A stretch of DNA of 64,000 nt from Microbacterium sp. zg-Y818 (GCF_030246905.1 NZ_CP126741.1:1-64000); one strand, 5' to 3'. Counted from the stretch's first letter, positions 40,901 through 47,976 are shown. The notes: a model not told the origin generated them from the sequence alone. Numbers and translations are program-made.

Positions 40901-43571
40901 GGCTGCGACGCCCTTCCAGACCGGTGTCCGCACGGTCACCGTCACCGACGGGCGCCTCACGATCAGCAACAGCGGCACGAACACCAAGGTGAACTGGGTG
41001 TCGATCAAGGGAGACGGGCTCACACCCACCGACCCGACGAGCGTGGCGAGGTACAGCTTCCGACCCGCCTCGGCCCCTGTTCCCTCCGGCTGGACCGCGG
41101 ACACCGGGACGGCGTACAGCACGATCGCCGGTCACGGGTGGCTGGTGGACGGCATTCCCGCCGACCGGTCGGACATGACGCGCCTGCGCACGTCGCCGGC
41201 CGGAGACCCCACGCGCCAGGGCATGATTCTGATGCAACGAATGACGACCTCAGGCGGCGTCGCCATCGTCAGCTCGACGGGCGTATGGGAACGCGCCTTG
41301 GCGAACGGGACATACACCGTCACCGCGTCGGTCGGTGACGCGGACTTCACCGATTCCGTGCACGGCCTCACCGCGGAGGGGACACAGCTGATCACCGGTT
41401 TCACACCTACCAGCGGCACGATGTTCACCACGGGCACCGCAGAAGTGACGGTGACCGACGGAAAGCTCACGCTGCAGCCGACTGGCTTGAACACCAAGCT
41501 GAACTGGGTGACCATCAGCGGCACCGCGATTACCGCCCCGAGCGTCGTCGTCAATGTCAACGGCGTGCCGGTGCAAGACGAGGCGGAGACGGGGGAGGCG
41601 ATCGTCACCGCCTCGGCGGTCGCGGCATCCGGAGCGTCCATCACCTCGTTCACGTACTCCGTCAACGCAGGAGCACCCCAGGCGTATGGTTCGCCGATCT
41701 CGCTCAGCACTCCAGGCGACTACGTGCTGGTGTTCGAGGCCACCGACTCGACGGGCAAGATCACCGCGCGCACGGTGGAGTTGACCGTTCTGAACATCGG
41801 CGGCGCGCTCAAGCTGACGAACACGCAGGTGCCCCGTCAAGTGGACGGCTCACCGCTGCCCGGGCTGCAAGACGACGTCGTCGTGCTGCACCGCATGAAT
41901 TCTGGCACCACGTCAGGCGGCACGCTGCTGTACCGCACGTATGAGAGCGCGACGCTCAACCTGACCAACACCGGAACGAAGGACCTGCGGGTCACCTCGC
42001 TCGCCCTCGGCGGGGCCCAGCCCGGCCAGTTCGAGCTGGTCAACCCCCCAACGCTGCCGTTCACGATCGCGCCGGGCGGCACGCAGTCGCTGTCGGTCGC
42101 GTTCACCGCCAACAGCGGGGCGAAGGGCGTGCGGACGGCGACCCTGACGATCGCCTCGAGCGATCCGGCTGCCGCGGCGCGCGTCGTGCAGCTGCGCGGC
42201 GGCTACATGACCGCCCCGGAGGGGAACAGCGAGTTGTCGTTGGAGCAGATCTTCCAGCTGTTCAACAGCTCCACGACGTCAGGCAGCGCCGGCTTGGGCC
42301 TCGGAAACGGATCGGAGCTCCCGGGCGCCGCCCTGGACGGTGAGGAGCATCGCTCGGCGCTGTGGCGGCGTATGGACACCACGAAGCCCGTACAGGCCGT
42401 GCAGCTGGCGGCATTCCATGGCCAGGGCGGCGCGGAGACGTTCACCGTGGGCAACCTGTCAGCCTCGATGACCGGACTCGACGCGCAGTCGGTGTATCCC
42501 AAGACGGGGGCGGGAGCGCTGACGGCGATCAACGGGGTGCCCAACGCCGCCACCTTCGCGCTGGGTGTCAGCGGCAAGCTCACCAGTCGCACCGATTACA
42601 TCGCGGTCAAGACGTGGCCGGTCAAGAACGCCGCCGGCGCGATCATTCCGGGCGCCTGGTTCATCGGGCATGACTACGTCAGCTCGGGTGGGGGTCCCAC
42701 CTCAGGGGGTGGCTGTGGCAACGGCGCGACTAACTGTGACTTCCAGGACAACGTCTACCTTGTCACCAACGTCCTGCCGGTCACCGGGGATGCCACGCCT
42801 CCGGCTGCCCCAGCGGCGCCGACGGGCTCGGCGGATGCCACGGGCGTGAACCTCTCATGGCCCGCGGCGACCTCGGGTGACGTGATCGGCTACCGCGTTG
42901 AGCGGTCGGCGACTGCCGGTGGCACCTACACCGTGGTCAGCGGCGGCGGGTTGGTGGTGGGGACCGTCTTCCGTGACGCCGCCGCTGCCCCGGCCGCGAC
43001 GACCCACTACCGTGTCGTCGCGGTGGATGCCACCGGCAATGCAACCCCGGGTGCTTCCGCCCCGGTGGACACGTCGGCTCTCGCAATGGCACCCATCCGC
43101 ATCAACGCCGGCGGCGGGGCGGTGACGCTCAACGGCGTGAACTGGCAGGCGGACACCTTCTTCGCCGGTGGGAAGACGTACTCCAACACGCAGGTGACGC
43201 AGATCGCCGGCACCAACGACGATCTGCTCTACCAGTCGGAGCGCAGTTCGACCACGGACCAGGGCACGTTCAGTTACGCCGTCCCGGTTCCCGCGTCAGG
43301 CAACTACCAGGTCGTGCTCCACTTCGCGGAGATCTACCACGGCGCGACCGGCGGCGGCGCCGGCGGCGCCGGTAAGCGCGTGTTCTCCGTCAACATGGAG
43401 GGCGGTCCGGTCGAAGTGGTCAACCTCGACCTCAACGCCAAGGTCGCTCCGATGACCGCTTACGCCGAGACCCGCACGATCGCCGTGACGGATGGCACCC
43501 TGAACCTCGCGTTCACGGCCTCGGTCAACCAGCCCAAGGTTTCCGCCATCGAGGTGATCCACGTTCCCTGA
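31956..43571 (+). CDS. Giant secreted multidomain protein (FN3, PA14, malectin-like, beta-propeller)
   Basis: 3,871 residues. ATG at 31956 has GGGGAG 7 bp upstream and a signal peptide follows (basic RRLRGG, hydrophobic core, cut near Ala46 before HDYV); reading from 31800 would run through the promoter. Order, approximate residues: LamG/DUF1349-like 50-340; FN3 342-435; malectin-like A 439-614; FN3 615-712 and 719-815; four identical PA14 units 822-1345 with DDG motifs; FN3 x2 1349-1549; malectin-like B 1552-1729; Ig-like 1732-1845; GSDH/NHL-like propeller 1849-2345 (GIRNAYDLTY); HYDIN/ASPM-like and DUF4114-like 2349-2652; malectin-like C-E 2659-3192; Ig-like 3194-3282; second HYDIN/DUF4114-like block 3287-3609; FN3 3612-3709; C-terminal malectin 3712-3871. 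No LPxTG signal or C-terminal membrane helix, so it is released or held non-covalently. Probably glycan-binding; function inferred from domains and the divergent polysaccharide operon. Confidence 0.93.
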   Translation: MRQSLVNGDRNDKAAPPRWSRRLRGGAVAAALALVCSGLVVAPAAAHDYVLPTSPAQWPSPYSPLPAAEVVADNSQTLTFDGADPGLHDADGQDTGFTVVQPSSAEQSVAIDPTAKYQGYYLPQFLDVAAGKLTISPTKGIAFLTMPANASGNDRWKNTQDNTLGVPIDPAGKKLLFTTTVSMPANASDSAQGGIWFGPNDDNYLKLVVTAPSATTRQVQLSREVAGVANTNAGSVDQVSVNVTIPASTAVNLALTVDAVANTASATYSLGSGAPISVGSVAVPANFTNGDLVPATFDTADAQTNGFAGLFATRRNMANETVAVPFAFDDFTVAELDAIAPAAPADLVVSSSLDVTELQWNAPADTDVAGYRVYRSATTPVAATAANLLTGNLLADVKYTDERVFVGQSWNYAVHAVDGSGNVSPAATGSAVVPAPTGDLVGKYDFTTAAGALAPGYTRDAGGPYSEAAGFGWVTVDGDGPFDFGLNARVRTELNGITDSRLPTLMHMQYGTASSTTVGQGVINEQGMWELAVPNGRYNVVVAAGDTSTGNFDSSHTLVVEGVTAIDHFAGAAPLYFEQGVVQVEVTDGRLTVAPGTDATTKNTKISFVEVYAIPTPPLTAVGGLSAAHDFETDTVALSWDAVDGAEGYNVFRSTTSPVDTTVPLNAAPLTETSFADGDIDPDTTYHYTVVAVSAAAPDSAPATEVSVTVPTEPVVVEPPAAPSGVSAVADTDSVLLTWTAVADATGYRVYRAQTPTISTAGEPLAQTAAGTTSFDDLTAAAGTIYYYVVLTEADADGATVVSPASAVVSATVGQTPAPGACEASEWSVDYFAGSKLAGAPVAELCAGEIDQAFASGVSPASGVSSTYYSARFSKTIDEGAGTYVFTAVHDDGVRVFVDGEQLIGAWFNHSGQVPKVASVNLDDGPHEIVVEYYQATGDAKLNVSYERTAAGTCEASEWSVDYFAGSKLAGAPVAELCAGEIDQAFASGVSPASGVSSTYYSARFSKTIDEGAGTYVFTAVHDDGVRVFVDGEQLIGAWFNHSGQVPKVASVNLDDGPHEIVVEYYQATGDAKLNVSYERTAAGTCEASEWSVDYFAGSKLAGAPVAELCAGEIDQAFASGVSPASGVSSTYYSARFSKTIDEGAGTYVFTAVHDDGVRVFVDGEQLIGAWFNHSGQVPKVASVNLDDGPHEIVVEYYQATGDAKLNVSYERTAAGTCEASEWSVDYFAGSKLAGAPVAELCAGEIDQAFASGVSPASGVSSTYYSARFSKTIDEGAGTYVFTAVHDDGVRVFVDGEQLIGAWFNHSGQVPKVASVNLDDGPHEIVVEYYQATGDAKLNVSYERSGAADTTPPAPPSDVAATATDNSRLALSWDASVSTDVAGYNLYRSTQPGVALTAANKRNVSPITGSEYLDIVDADTTYYYVMTAVDQAGNESVASGETSGVFVSAPDEEAPSAPTGLTAVNGDAEVTLTWTAPAATDLAGYRVYRSLESGAFLGDVVASGDQLVVATTWLDADADNGTTYFYQVTAVDASGNESSPSNEAYETPREANNVDIKVDFTATNAVPAAGYLADWGQPFGPRSSAGQGAGYSFGWTDEDGHAVSLVGNGRDRGRAGVDPRLDSIVHMQYGDVDGGNGANGVKVDGQWELALPGGLYQVIVAVGDEAGADSYDSQHVVNVEGALAINGFQGSAAQEYTTYTTTVGVWDGRLTLDARGGFNSKIAYVDVVGVAFEQPHVTTISPENRETAADPQGGVAANFAKVHAGAGVDNASMIGNVRVFKVADGTEVAGTVNSSGGNDTINFYPDGGFLPNTMYRVEIGVGVKDLFGNSFLPFSSVFTTGAGVIIGGDEFTPLTNVAFEKVEITLPGVNKFWASFAFGPDGKLYGSTIGQGLYRFTVNADGTLSNMENLGYAGYAMVGLLWDKSSTASDMKLWVTKTSANVGNEQAQFISGISLLTGPNLQNEKKVFTGLPRSQSDHLTNSMVYGPNDDILVLQGSNQAAGDLDSSWGQRGEQVLTAALLYFDAEHPRVQAAVSDAEGDNPQLVQTASSGLAGENAANGYSAAAPYNPYAADAPLKIYATGIRNAYDLTYHSNGHIYVATNGTAGGGNSPGVTYNQGTGAFTRVAAPGIPGFSSVNGQDLTAACQARVARTAADPTVPDYQPTSVPAVANHPTQRDHLYDVQKGWYYGHPNPTRCEFVLHEGNDSANPPKSAGQGGSKYALGVKAESNYGGIAYDFEFNKSPNGTIEYQSKTFGGQLENRIVVVRFSNNNDLIFLQADSVSGEILGGQTEVGITGVANSTIGGVGGFNDPLEVVEDTRNGNLYLNQYDRAGNQQKLYLLRVPANQQAAKVSVDKSELVMSAVTSNGPLVDSTAAHRTDAESITVTNSSTEGQSLSVTVGGANASEFAVQGTVPASLAPGASATFTVRFTPGTTAGNRSAVLTVGGNSSAVSVGLHGLAMSGIQGGYEPTFAQVVTTLGHNINVGWTNLAGGMQPVAKGDEVLEPLFVKAGSANVTWKPLAHYAPADSVTFGWYTGDGTAAQRTPLGTMDGTKSGGYQSLLPPTGTGSTMSFDPGQSEFGLFYFSPYFSRYGFTEDRLNSPAASAHRARVYPAKNRNGVTIPNSYIVAFEDADNGDYQDYVFLVSGLKPVTDTGSGGEAVKVDFTTASGDLAAGYLRDFGQAFGPRAGAGQGSGLTFGWKNVDTEDDIDISVGGTTNVGNGRDRNTAQADVRLDSFMHMQPESVPSFNGTAVDSYWEMQLPNGDYEVTIGVGDPAVNSDPEIHAVDVEGINVVSAFTPSGTAGSNGRHKISTGVVTVADGHLTVMGSGVNTKIGFIDIVPTDDATNPGGDDPSDGAQVKVRFQPESAPLLDGWTAETGTAFSTQRGYGWFNAATDQPVDRPAATRYRTAPLVGVAYPTDERLKTFGFLDNSTQPTYTNGYWEYVLPNGTYEVGVSVGDANYIDSTHGVLVEGQPVINGFVPTAATPFQTGVRTVTVTDGRLTISNSGTNTKVNWVSIKGDGLTPTDPTSVARYSFRPASAPVPSGWTADTGTAYSTIAGHGWLVDGIPADRSDMTRLRTSPAGDPTRQGMILMQRMTTSGGVAIVSSTGVWERALANGTYTVTASVGDADFTDSVHGLTAEGTQLITGFTPTSGTMFTTGTAEVTVTDGKLTLQPTGLNTKLNWVTISGTAITAPSVVVNVNGVPVQDEAETGEAIVTASAVAASGASITSFTYSVNAGAPQAYGSPISLSTPGDYVLVFEATDSTGKITARTVELTVLNIGGALKLTNTQVPRQVDGSPLPGLQDDVVVLHRMNSGTTSGGTLLYRTYESATLNLTNTGTKDLRVTSLALGGAQPGQFELVNPPTLPFTIAPGGTQSLSVAFTANSGAKGVRTATLTIASSDPAAAARVVQLRGGYMTAPEGNSELSLEQIFQLFNSSTTSGSAGLGLGNGSELPGAALDGEEHRSALWRRMDTTKPVQAVQLAAFHGQGGAETFTVGNLSASMTGLDAQSVYPKTGAGALTAINGVPNAATFALGVSGKLTSRTDYIAVKTWPVKNAAGAIIPGAWFIGHDYVSSGGGPTSGGGCGNGATNCDFQDNVYLVTNVLPVTGDATPPAAPAAPTGSADATGVNLSWPAATSGDVIGYRVERSATAGGTYTVVSGGGLVVGTVFRDAAAAPAATTHYRVVAVDATGNATPGASAPVDTSALAMAPIRINAGGGAVTLNGVNWQADTFFAGGKTYSNTQVTQIAGTNDDLLYQSERSSTTDQGTFSYAVPVPASGNYQVVLHFAEIYHGATGGGAGGAGKRVFSVNMEGGPVEVVNLDLNAKVAPMTAYAETRTIAVTDGTLNLAFTASVNQPKVSAIEVIHVP
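34417..35988 (+). repeat. Four tandem 396-bp repeats encoding PA14 domains
   Basis: The unit TGTGAGGCGTCGGAGTGG... begins at 34419, 34815, 35211 and 35607, spaced exactly 396 bp (132 codons); the fourth copy diverges after 35988. As far as can be read by eye all copies are identical at the DNA level, including third codon positions. Each encodes one PA14 domain with two Cys near its start (CEAS, ELCAGE), the calcium-site-like VHDDGVRVFVDG and the end YERTAAGT. The identity means recent duplication or ongoing homogenisation. Confidence 0.95.
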
Positions 43572-43716
43572 GCGCGCCTCGCCCGGCTCATGACCGGCCC
43601 GCTCACCCTTCGGCCACCCAGATGCCAGGGGCGGGCGGGCTCCTGACCGCCGCCGTTCACCGGGCCTCGACGCCGCCAAGCCCGGTCCCCGGGGGGCGGC
43701 CACGGAAGGCGCCGGG

Positions 43717-44208
43717 TCAGATGCCGTCGAGCACGGGGAGCAGGGCGTAGAGGAGCTCACCCGTATGCCGGGCCGCGGGCGCTGCGGGCTCGCGCGAGAC
43801 CTCGGCGAAGCCGATGCGCTGGAGCACGGCGATGGCGGCGGCGTTGTCGGCCGCGACCCGCGCGTACAGCGGCCGGATCGGCTCACGGGAGACCAGCATC
43901 CGCAGTGCCTGGGTCGCCAGCCCTCTTCCCCGCGCGGCCCGGGCGATCCAGAACACCACCTCGCGGTCGTCCTTGAAGGTGAAGGTCCCGGCAGTGCCCA
44001 CGAAGGCGCCGTTCTCGGTGACGGCGAAGGAGTCGATGTCGTCCGAGGCGCGTTCGGCGGCGATCGAGGCATCGAACACCGACCGATCCAGGGGGTCCTC
44101 CACCGTGACCCCCGGAAGAGCGGCGGCAGCGGCGGGTTCCCGGATGAGCATCTCGTACATCGCGTCGAGGTCGTCGTCTAGCAGGGGGCGAAGCTCCAGG
44201 TGTGGCAT
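43717..44208 (-). CDS. GNAT-family N-acetyltransferase
   Basis: 163-residue acetyltransferase of the RimJ/RimL type. It starts [19 protein letters not shown], carries [21 protein letters not shown] and the acetyl-CoA-binding stretch [13 protein letters not shown] (about 90-102), then [17 protein letters not shown]. The target amine is unknown; ribosomal protein or small-molecule acetylation are both possible. Convergent with the giant gene (145-bp gap with no clear terminator) and divergent from the cold-shock gene. Confidence 0.88.
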   Translation of the reverse strand: MPHLELRPLLDDDLDAMYEMLIREPAAAAALPGVTVEDPLDRSVFDASIAAERASDDIDSFAVTENGAFVGTAGTFTFKDDREVVFWIARAARGRGLATQALRMLVSREPIRPLYARVAADNAAAIAVLQRIGFAEVSREPAAPAARHTGELLYALLPVLDGI

Positions 44209-44291
44209 CCGGCCACGCTACCGGCGCCCGTGGACCCCGCGACCGGCTTGACAGGCGCATGCAACGGTTTTGTCACAACGAAAATCGGGGG

Positions 44292-44320
44292 CTGACGCGG
44301 CACGCCTCGTTCGTTAGCGT
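44292..44320 (+). promoter_or_regulatory. Candidate promoter of the cold-shock gene
   Basis: CTGACG (44292-44297) and TAGCGT (44315-44320) are 17 bp apart. The transcript would have a leader of about 43 nt before the ATG at 44370. Confidence 0.5.
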
Positions 44321-44369
44321 ATGGATCGTCGGGGCGACCGCTCCGGCATCCTCAGCACGAAGGCAATTC

Positions 44370-44576
44370 ATGGCTACGCAGGGCACCGTCAAGTGGTTCA
44401 ACTCCGAAAAGGGCTTCGGCTTCATCGCACCGGATGAGGGCGGCGCCGACGTCTTCGCTCACTACACCGCGATCGAGGCGAGCGGCTACCGCTCGCTCGA
44501 GGAGAACCAGCGGGTCGAGTTCGAGGTCGCACAGGGCCCCAAGGGCCTGCAGGCGGAGAACATCCGCCCCATCTGA
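44370..44576 (+). CDS. Cold-shock protein, CspA family
   Basis: 68-residue single cold-shock domain that binds single-stranded RNA and DNA. RNP1 is KGFGFIAP and RNP2 is DVFAHYTAI; the protein starts [21 protein letters not shown] lies 6 bp before the ATG. Monocistronic by position: its stop is 3 bp from the end of the convergent DUF2156 gene. Confidence 0.97.
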   Translation: MATQGTVKWFNSEKGFGFIAPDEGGADVFAHYTAIEASGYRSLEENQRVEFEVAQGPKGLQAENIRPI

Positions 44577-44579
44577 GAC

Positions 44580-46649
44580 TCATTCGCCGTCGCGGTGCAC
44601 CAGCTCCAAGCCCGCGTCGGCGAACTGTCGCAGTGACGCGTCCGGGAGAAACGCCCGGACGAGTCCTGCGCCGATCCGCGGCAGGTCGGTTCCGTCGCGG
44701 AACAGCAGGTAGAGCGTCTCGTAGCGCGGGTGGAACTTCCCCTTGAACCGGTGCAGCGAGCGGAACCCGTAGACCGGCTCGAGTGTCTCGGCCAGCCGCT
44801 CGCTGAGCGCCGCGATGACGCCGGCATCGGGTGGGTACTGGTGGGTGAGCGGCGCGCCCGAGAGCGACATGATCCGGGCGCCTTCGGCGGCGAACTGCAA
44901 TGCGCTCGAGCCGATGAGGTACTCCATCACCGGCACGAAGCCGGCTTCGCGGCGCCGCATGAGGTCCAATGTCCAGCCGTCGATGCTGCCGTCTTCGCCG
45001 TAGACCGGCAGCCACGACAGGAATCCGTCGACGTCTCCCTGCGGCGACACCGCCAGCGCCAGTCGCACTTCGGGATCGCGCGCCTCCTCCAGCGTGCCGA
45101 GCGTGAACCCCATCTCGGGCAGCTCCTTGCCGCCCACCCAGCTCTGCGAGATGACCCGCAGCTGCGCCTGCACGCCCCACGGCTCATCGATCAGGCGGGT
45201 GAGGCGAAAGGTCATGCCCTCCCGTTCCGCGCGGTTGAGTGAAGTGCGCACCGGCTTCCACGCGTTGCCGCGGAAGTTCAGGCCCGGCAGGTCGACGATC
45301 GTGTCATCGGCGATCACCAGGCTGCGCCACGTCGAGGGCGCGGCCTGGCGGGTCTCCTCCCCGACGCCGAACAGGCACGGCACGAGGCCGGCGCGCTCGG
45401 ATGCCGCGATGAACTCGTTCACCGAGTGCGCGCGCCCGTCCGGGGGACCGAGGGGGTCTGCCAGCGCGATCGCCACCCCCGCATGGCGCTGGTAGGCCAC
45501 GATCCCGGTCTCGGTGCGCAGGTAGGACATGTGCTTCCATGTCGTCATCCACGACAGCGTGCCGCCGCCGTGTGCGTGCAGCAGCGCCGCCGCGTCGGCG
45601 GCGGTGGGTTCGGCGGACGACCCGATCGCTGAGCGCCGGGCGGCGCGGAAGGCGGCCCGTGCCCACACGAGGTACCCCAGGAAGATCGCCCACAGACCGG
45701 CTTCGCCCAGGGTGGGCGTCGGGTCTCCGCCGAAGAGGTCTCGCGGAAGACTCGGAATCTGCAGTCCCACCGCGACCACGCCGGCCCAGGCGATGTTCGC
45801 CGCGGCGAGCACCACGGCCACCAGCCACGCCCAGCGACGGCCTCGCCGCAGGCCCCGCGCGATGAGCACGATCACCAGCACATCGACGACCAGGTTGACC
45901 AGCGGGGCGGAGCCGGCGGCACTTCTTCCGAACGGGCCGCTGGTGGGGGAGAGGAAGACGAGCACCTGCGCGGTGGCGATCGCGAGGGCGGCCAGGAAGC
46001 CCGACAAGCGTCGCTCGCGCAACGTCGAGCGCGGTGCCGGCAGGGGGCGCTGCACCGCGAGCACCAACAGCACCGCGAACGCGTGCACGATGTCGGCGGG
46101 TGTCCCCCAGAACAGCAGCAGCACGGCGCAGGCGCCGAGCACCGTGAACCACACCCGCTCTCGCCAGGGGGAGCTCATCGCGGTCGCCGATGCCGCGATG
46201 CAGGCCATGGTGCCCCCCGATGGGCCGACATCGAGTGAGTGGGCCATCGCGACGGCCCACGGCCACGACAGCTGCGAGATGAGGGCGACGAACCCCAGCA
46301 TGCACAGCACGCCCACCAGCTGACCCGCGGTGAACCAGCCCAGCGCCACCCGCGACCCGCGGTGGTACTCGAGGTAGGCGACCCCGGCGAAGCCGGAGAT
46401 CACCACGATGTAGAGCCACGGCGGGTCGCTGAAGAAGGTGCCCGTCAACGGCGTCCACCACCGGCCGTCCACGATCGCGGGAAGACCGTAGGCGACCTGG
46501 TCCCACAGGGGTGAGGAGGACAGCGGATGCCAGAGCCCTCGCGAGGCCACCCCGCAGACGAGCACGATGCCGACCAGCACGAGGGTCACGGGGATGCGGG
46601 CGGCCAGGCGCACCAGCGGACGCCGGCGTGACGGGCTGCCCTCGATCAT
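44580..46649 (-). CDS. Rhomboid-like membrane domain fused to DUF2156 (MprF-type) domain
   Basis: 689 residues. The first part (about 15-330) has 8-10 membrane helices and looks rhomboid-like: Ser144 in GPSGG and His189 in IVHAF occupy positions like the rhomboid Ser and His, after a loop with WWTPLTGTFF. The C-terminal half (about 355-660) is the DUF2156 acyltransferase domain of MprF/LysX-type proteins, with LNFRGNAWKPVRTSLNRAEREGM, GVQAQLRVISQSW and RFKGKFHPRYETLYLLF. MprF enzymes aminoacylate phosphatidylglycerol; the substrate here is unproven. The start lacks a clear ribosome site. It may be transcribed with the two genes upstream (52-bp gap). Confidence 0.85.
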   Translation of the reverse strand: MIEGSPSRRRPLVRLAARIPVTLVLVGIVLVCGVASRGLWHPLSSSPLWDQVAYGLPAIVDGRWWTPLTGTFFSDPPWLYIVVISGFAGVAYLEYHRGSRVALGWFTAGQLVGVLCMLGFVALISQLSWPWAVAMAHSLDVGPSGGTMACIAASATAMSSPWRERVWFTVLGACAVLLLFWGTPADIVHAFAVLLVLAVQRPLPAPRSTLRERRLSGFLAALAIATAQVLVFLSPTSGPFGRSAAGSAPLVNLVVDVLVIVLIARGLRRGRRWAWLVAVVLAAANIAWAGVVAVGLQIPSLPRDLFGGDPTPTLGEAGLWAIFLGYLVWARAAFRAARRSAIGSSAEPTAADAAALLHAHGGGTLSWMTTWKHMSYLRTETGIVAYQRHAGVAIALADPLGPPDGRAHSVNEFIAASERAGLVPCLFGVGEETRQAAPSTWRSLVIADDTIVDLPGLNFRGNAWKPVRTSLNRAEREGMTFRLTRLIDEPWGVQAQLRVISQSWVGGKELPEMGFTLGTLEEARDPEVRLALAVSPQGDVDGFLSWLPVYGEDGSIDGWTLDLMRRREAGFVPVMEYLIGSSALQFAAEGARIMSLSGAPLTHQYPPDAGVIAALSERLAETLEPVYGFRSLHRFKGKFHPRYETLYLLFRDGTDLPRIGAGLVRAFLPDASLRQFADAGLELVHRDGE

Positions 46650-46701
46650 GGGGCCACACTAGGCGGGCGACACCGTGATCGCACCGCCCCGGACGCCGGC
46701 G

Positions 46702-47976
46702 TCAGCGGCCGAGAGGGTCGGGTGGCCGGTTCTTGAGGCGCGCGTAGTCGGCGAGGGCCTGGGCGTCTTCGGCAAGCCGCTGCGCCCGGCGCGCGGCATC
46801 CAGTGCCTCGACGGGGTCATCCGCCCGGCGGGCTCCGGCGAGCTCGCGCTGGGCGGCGTCCAAGCGCACCCGTGCGTCGGCCCCGGCACCCGCGACCGCG
46901 ACTTCGGCGCGTGCGAGGGCGCCGCGTGCCGAGGCGAGGGTTCCCGGCAGGGCCGTGCGTGCGCCCCGGAGCCGCTGCTGCGCCGTGCGGGCATCGCCGA
47001 GGGCCAGGTCGAGGCGGGCACGCAGCCTCGCGATCGCCGTGACGGTGGCGGTGGGATGCCGCGCGGCGACCGGAGTGAGGCGATCGAGCTCGTCCGTGAC
47101 GGCGCGCAGCTCGCGGCCCAGTCTCTCGGCGTCGGCGGGTTCGAGACCCTCGCGCACCCGCATGCCCTGGGCGACCGCGGCGCGGGCGGCGTCGATCTCC
47201 TGGGGCACCGCGTGCGCGGCATCCGTCACGAGCCGGTGCGACTCCTCGAGGGCGCGGGCAGACGACTCGGCGCGGCGCAGTTCGCGCTCCGCCACGGAGA
47301 GCTCGGGGAAGGCGCTGCGGGTGGGGTCTGCCGCGAGGCTGCGCGCCGCCTCCAGGTGGTGCTGCGCGGAGGCGAGGGCAGCGGATGCCGTGCGAGCGGC
47401 CACCGCGGCCTGCTGCCATTCCGTATCGTCGAAGCGTCCGGCAAGGTCGGCCACGAGCGCTCCCGGGTCGCCGAGCTCGGTGCGCAGGCGCTCCAGCCTC
47501 GCACCGGCGGCATCCACCTGGGTGACGGCCGATCGGTGGGCGCGCATCCACTCGTCGTGGGCCGCGCGCGCCCCCGCCACCACGCCCAGCGCCTCCTCGG
47601 CGCGGGTGCGGATGCGGGCGCTCACCCGGCGCACGTCGACGGGCTCAGCGTCGTCGAGCTCGCGGAAGCTCTCGAACGCCTCATCCCTGACGTGCTGGGC
47701 GATCATGCGCGCACGACGAAGCGCGGCGGGGGCCTCGCCGTCGTACAGCGCTCCGGAGAGGCCGACTTCGAGGTCCAGCTCGCCGACCGCGTCGTCGAGG
47801 CGCACCAGGGCCGATCCCGCCCGGGTGCGGTCGGCTTCGGCGCGCGCACGGGCCCGCGGCGAGCGGCGCGCCCGGCGCACCGACCACACCGCGACGGCGA
47901 TCGCGACCGCCGTCACCCCGAACACGACCACGGCCGGGATCACCCAGGCCAGGACCGCGTCCGGGAGGGGAGTCAT
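46702..47976 (-). CDS. Membrane-anchored coiled-coil protein, unknown function
   Basis: 424 residues. One N-terminal membrane helix (about 8-33, AWVIPAVVVFGVTAVAIAVAVW) is followed by an Arg-rich stop-transfer stretch and about 370 residues of Ala/Arg/Glu/Leu-rich sequence, predicted largely helical with coiled-coil character (for example ERLRTELGDPGALVADLAG, RRAQRLAEDAQALADYARL). No enzymatic motif. ATGA overlap with the HAD gene upstream indicates coupling. A structural or scaffold role at the inner membrane face is conceivable. Confidence 0.8.
   Translation of the reverse strand: MTPLPDAVLAWVIPAVVVFGVTAVAIAVAVWSVRRARRSPRARARAEADRTRAGSALVRLDDAVGELDLEVGLSGALYDGEAPAALRRARMIAQHVRDEAFESFRELDDAEPVDVRRVSARIRTRAEEALGVVAGARAAHDEWMRAHRSAVTQVDAAGARLERLRTELGDPGALVADLAGRFDDTEWQQAAVAARTASAALASAQHHLEAARSLAADPTRSAFPELSVAERELRRAESSARALEESHRLVTDAAHAVPQEIDAARAAVAQGMRVREGLEPADAERLGRELRAVTDELDRLTPVAARHPTATVTAIARLRARLDLALGDARTAQQRLRGARTALPGTLASARGALARAEVAVAGAGADARVRLDAAQRELAGARRADDPVEALDAARRAQRLAEDAQALADYARLKNRPPDPLGR

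Noticed and set aside
36570..41237. Very long minus-strand reading frame (about 1,555 codons) inside the giant gene
   Set aside because: It is antisense to a plus-strand gene with clear domains, is Arg/His/Val-rich without motifs, and long antisense frames are expected in G/C-ending codon usage.
43480..43571. LPxTG-type sorting signal for sortase E at the end of the giant protein
   Set aside because: The C-terminus is a complete malectin fold ending EVIHVP with no sorting motif, membrane helix or basic tail.
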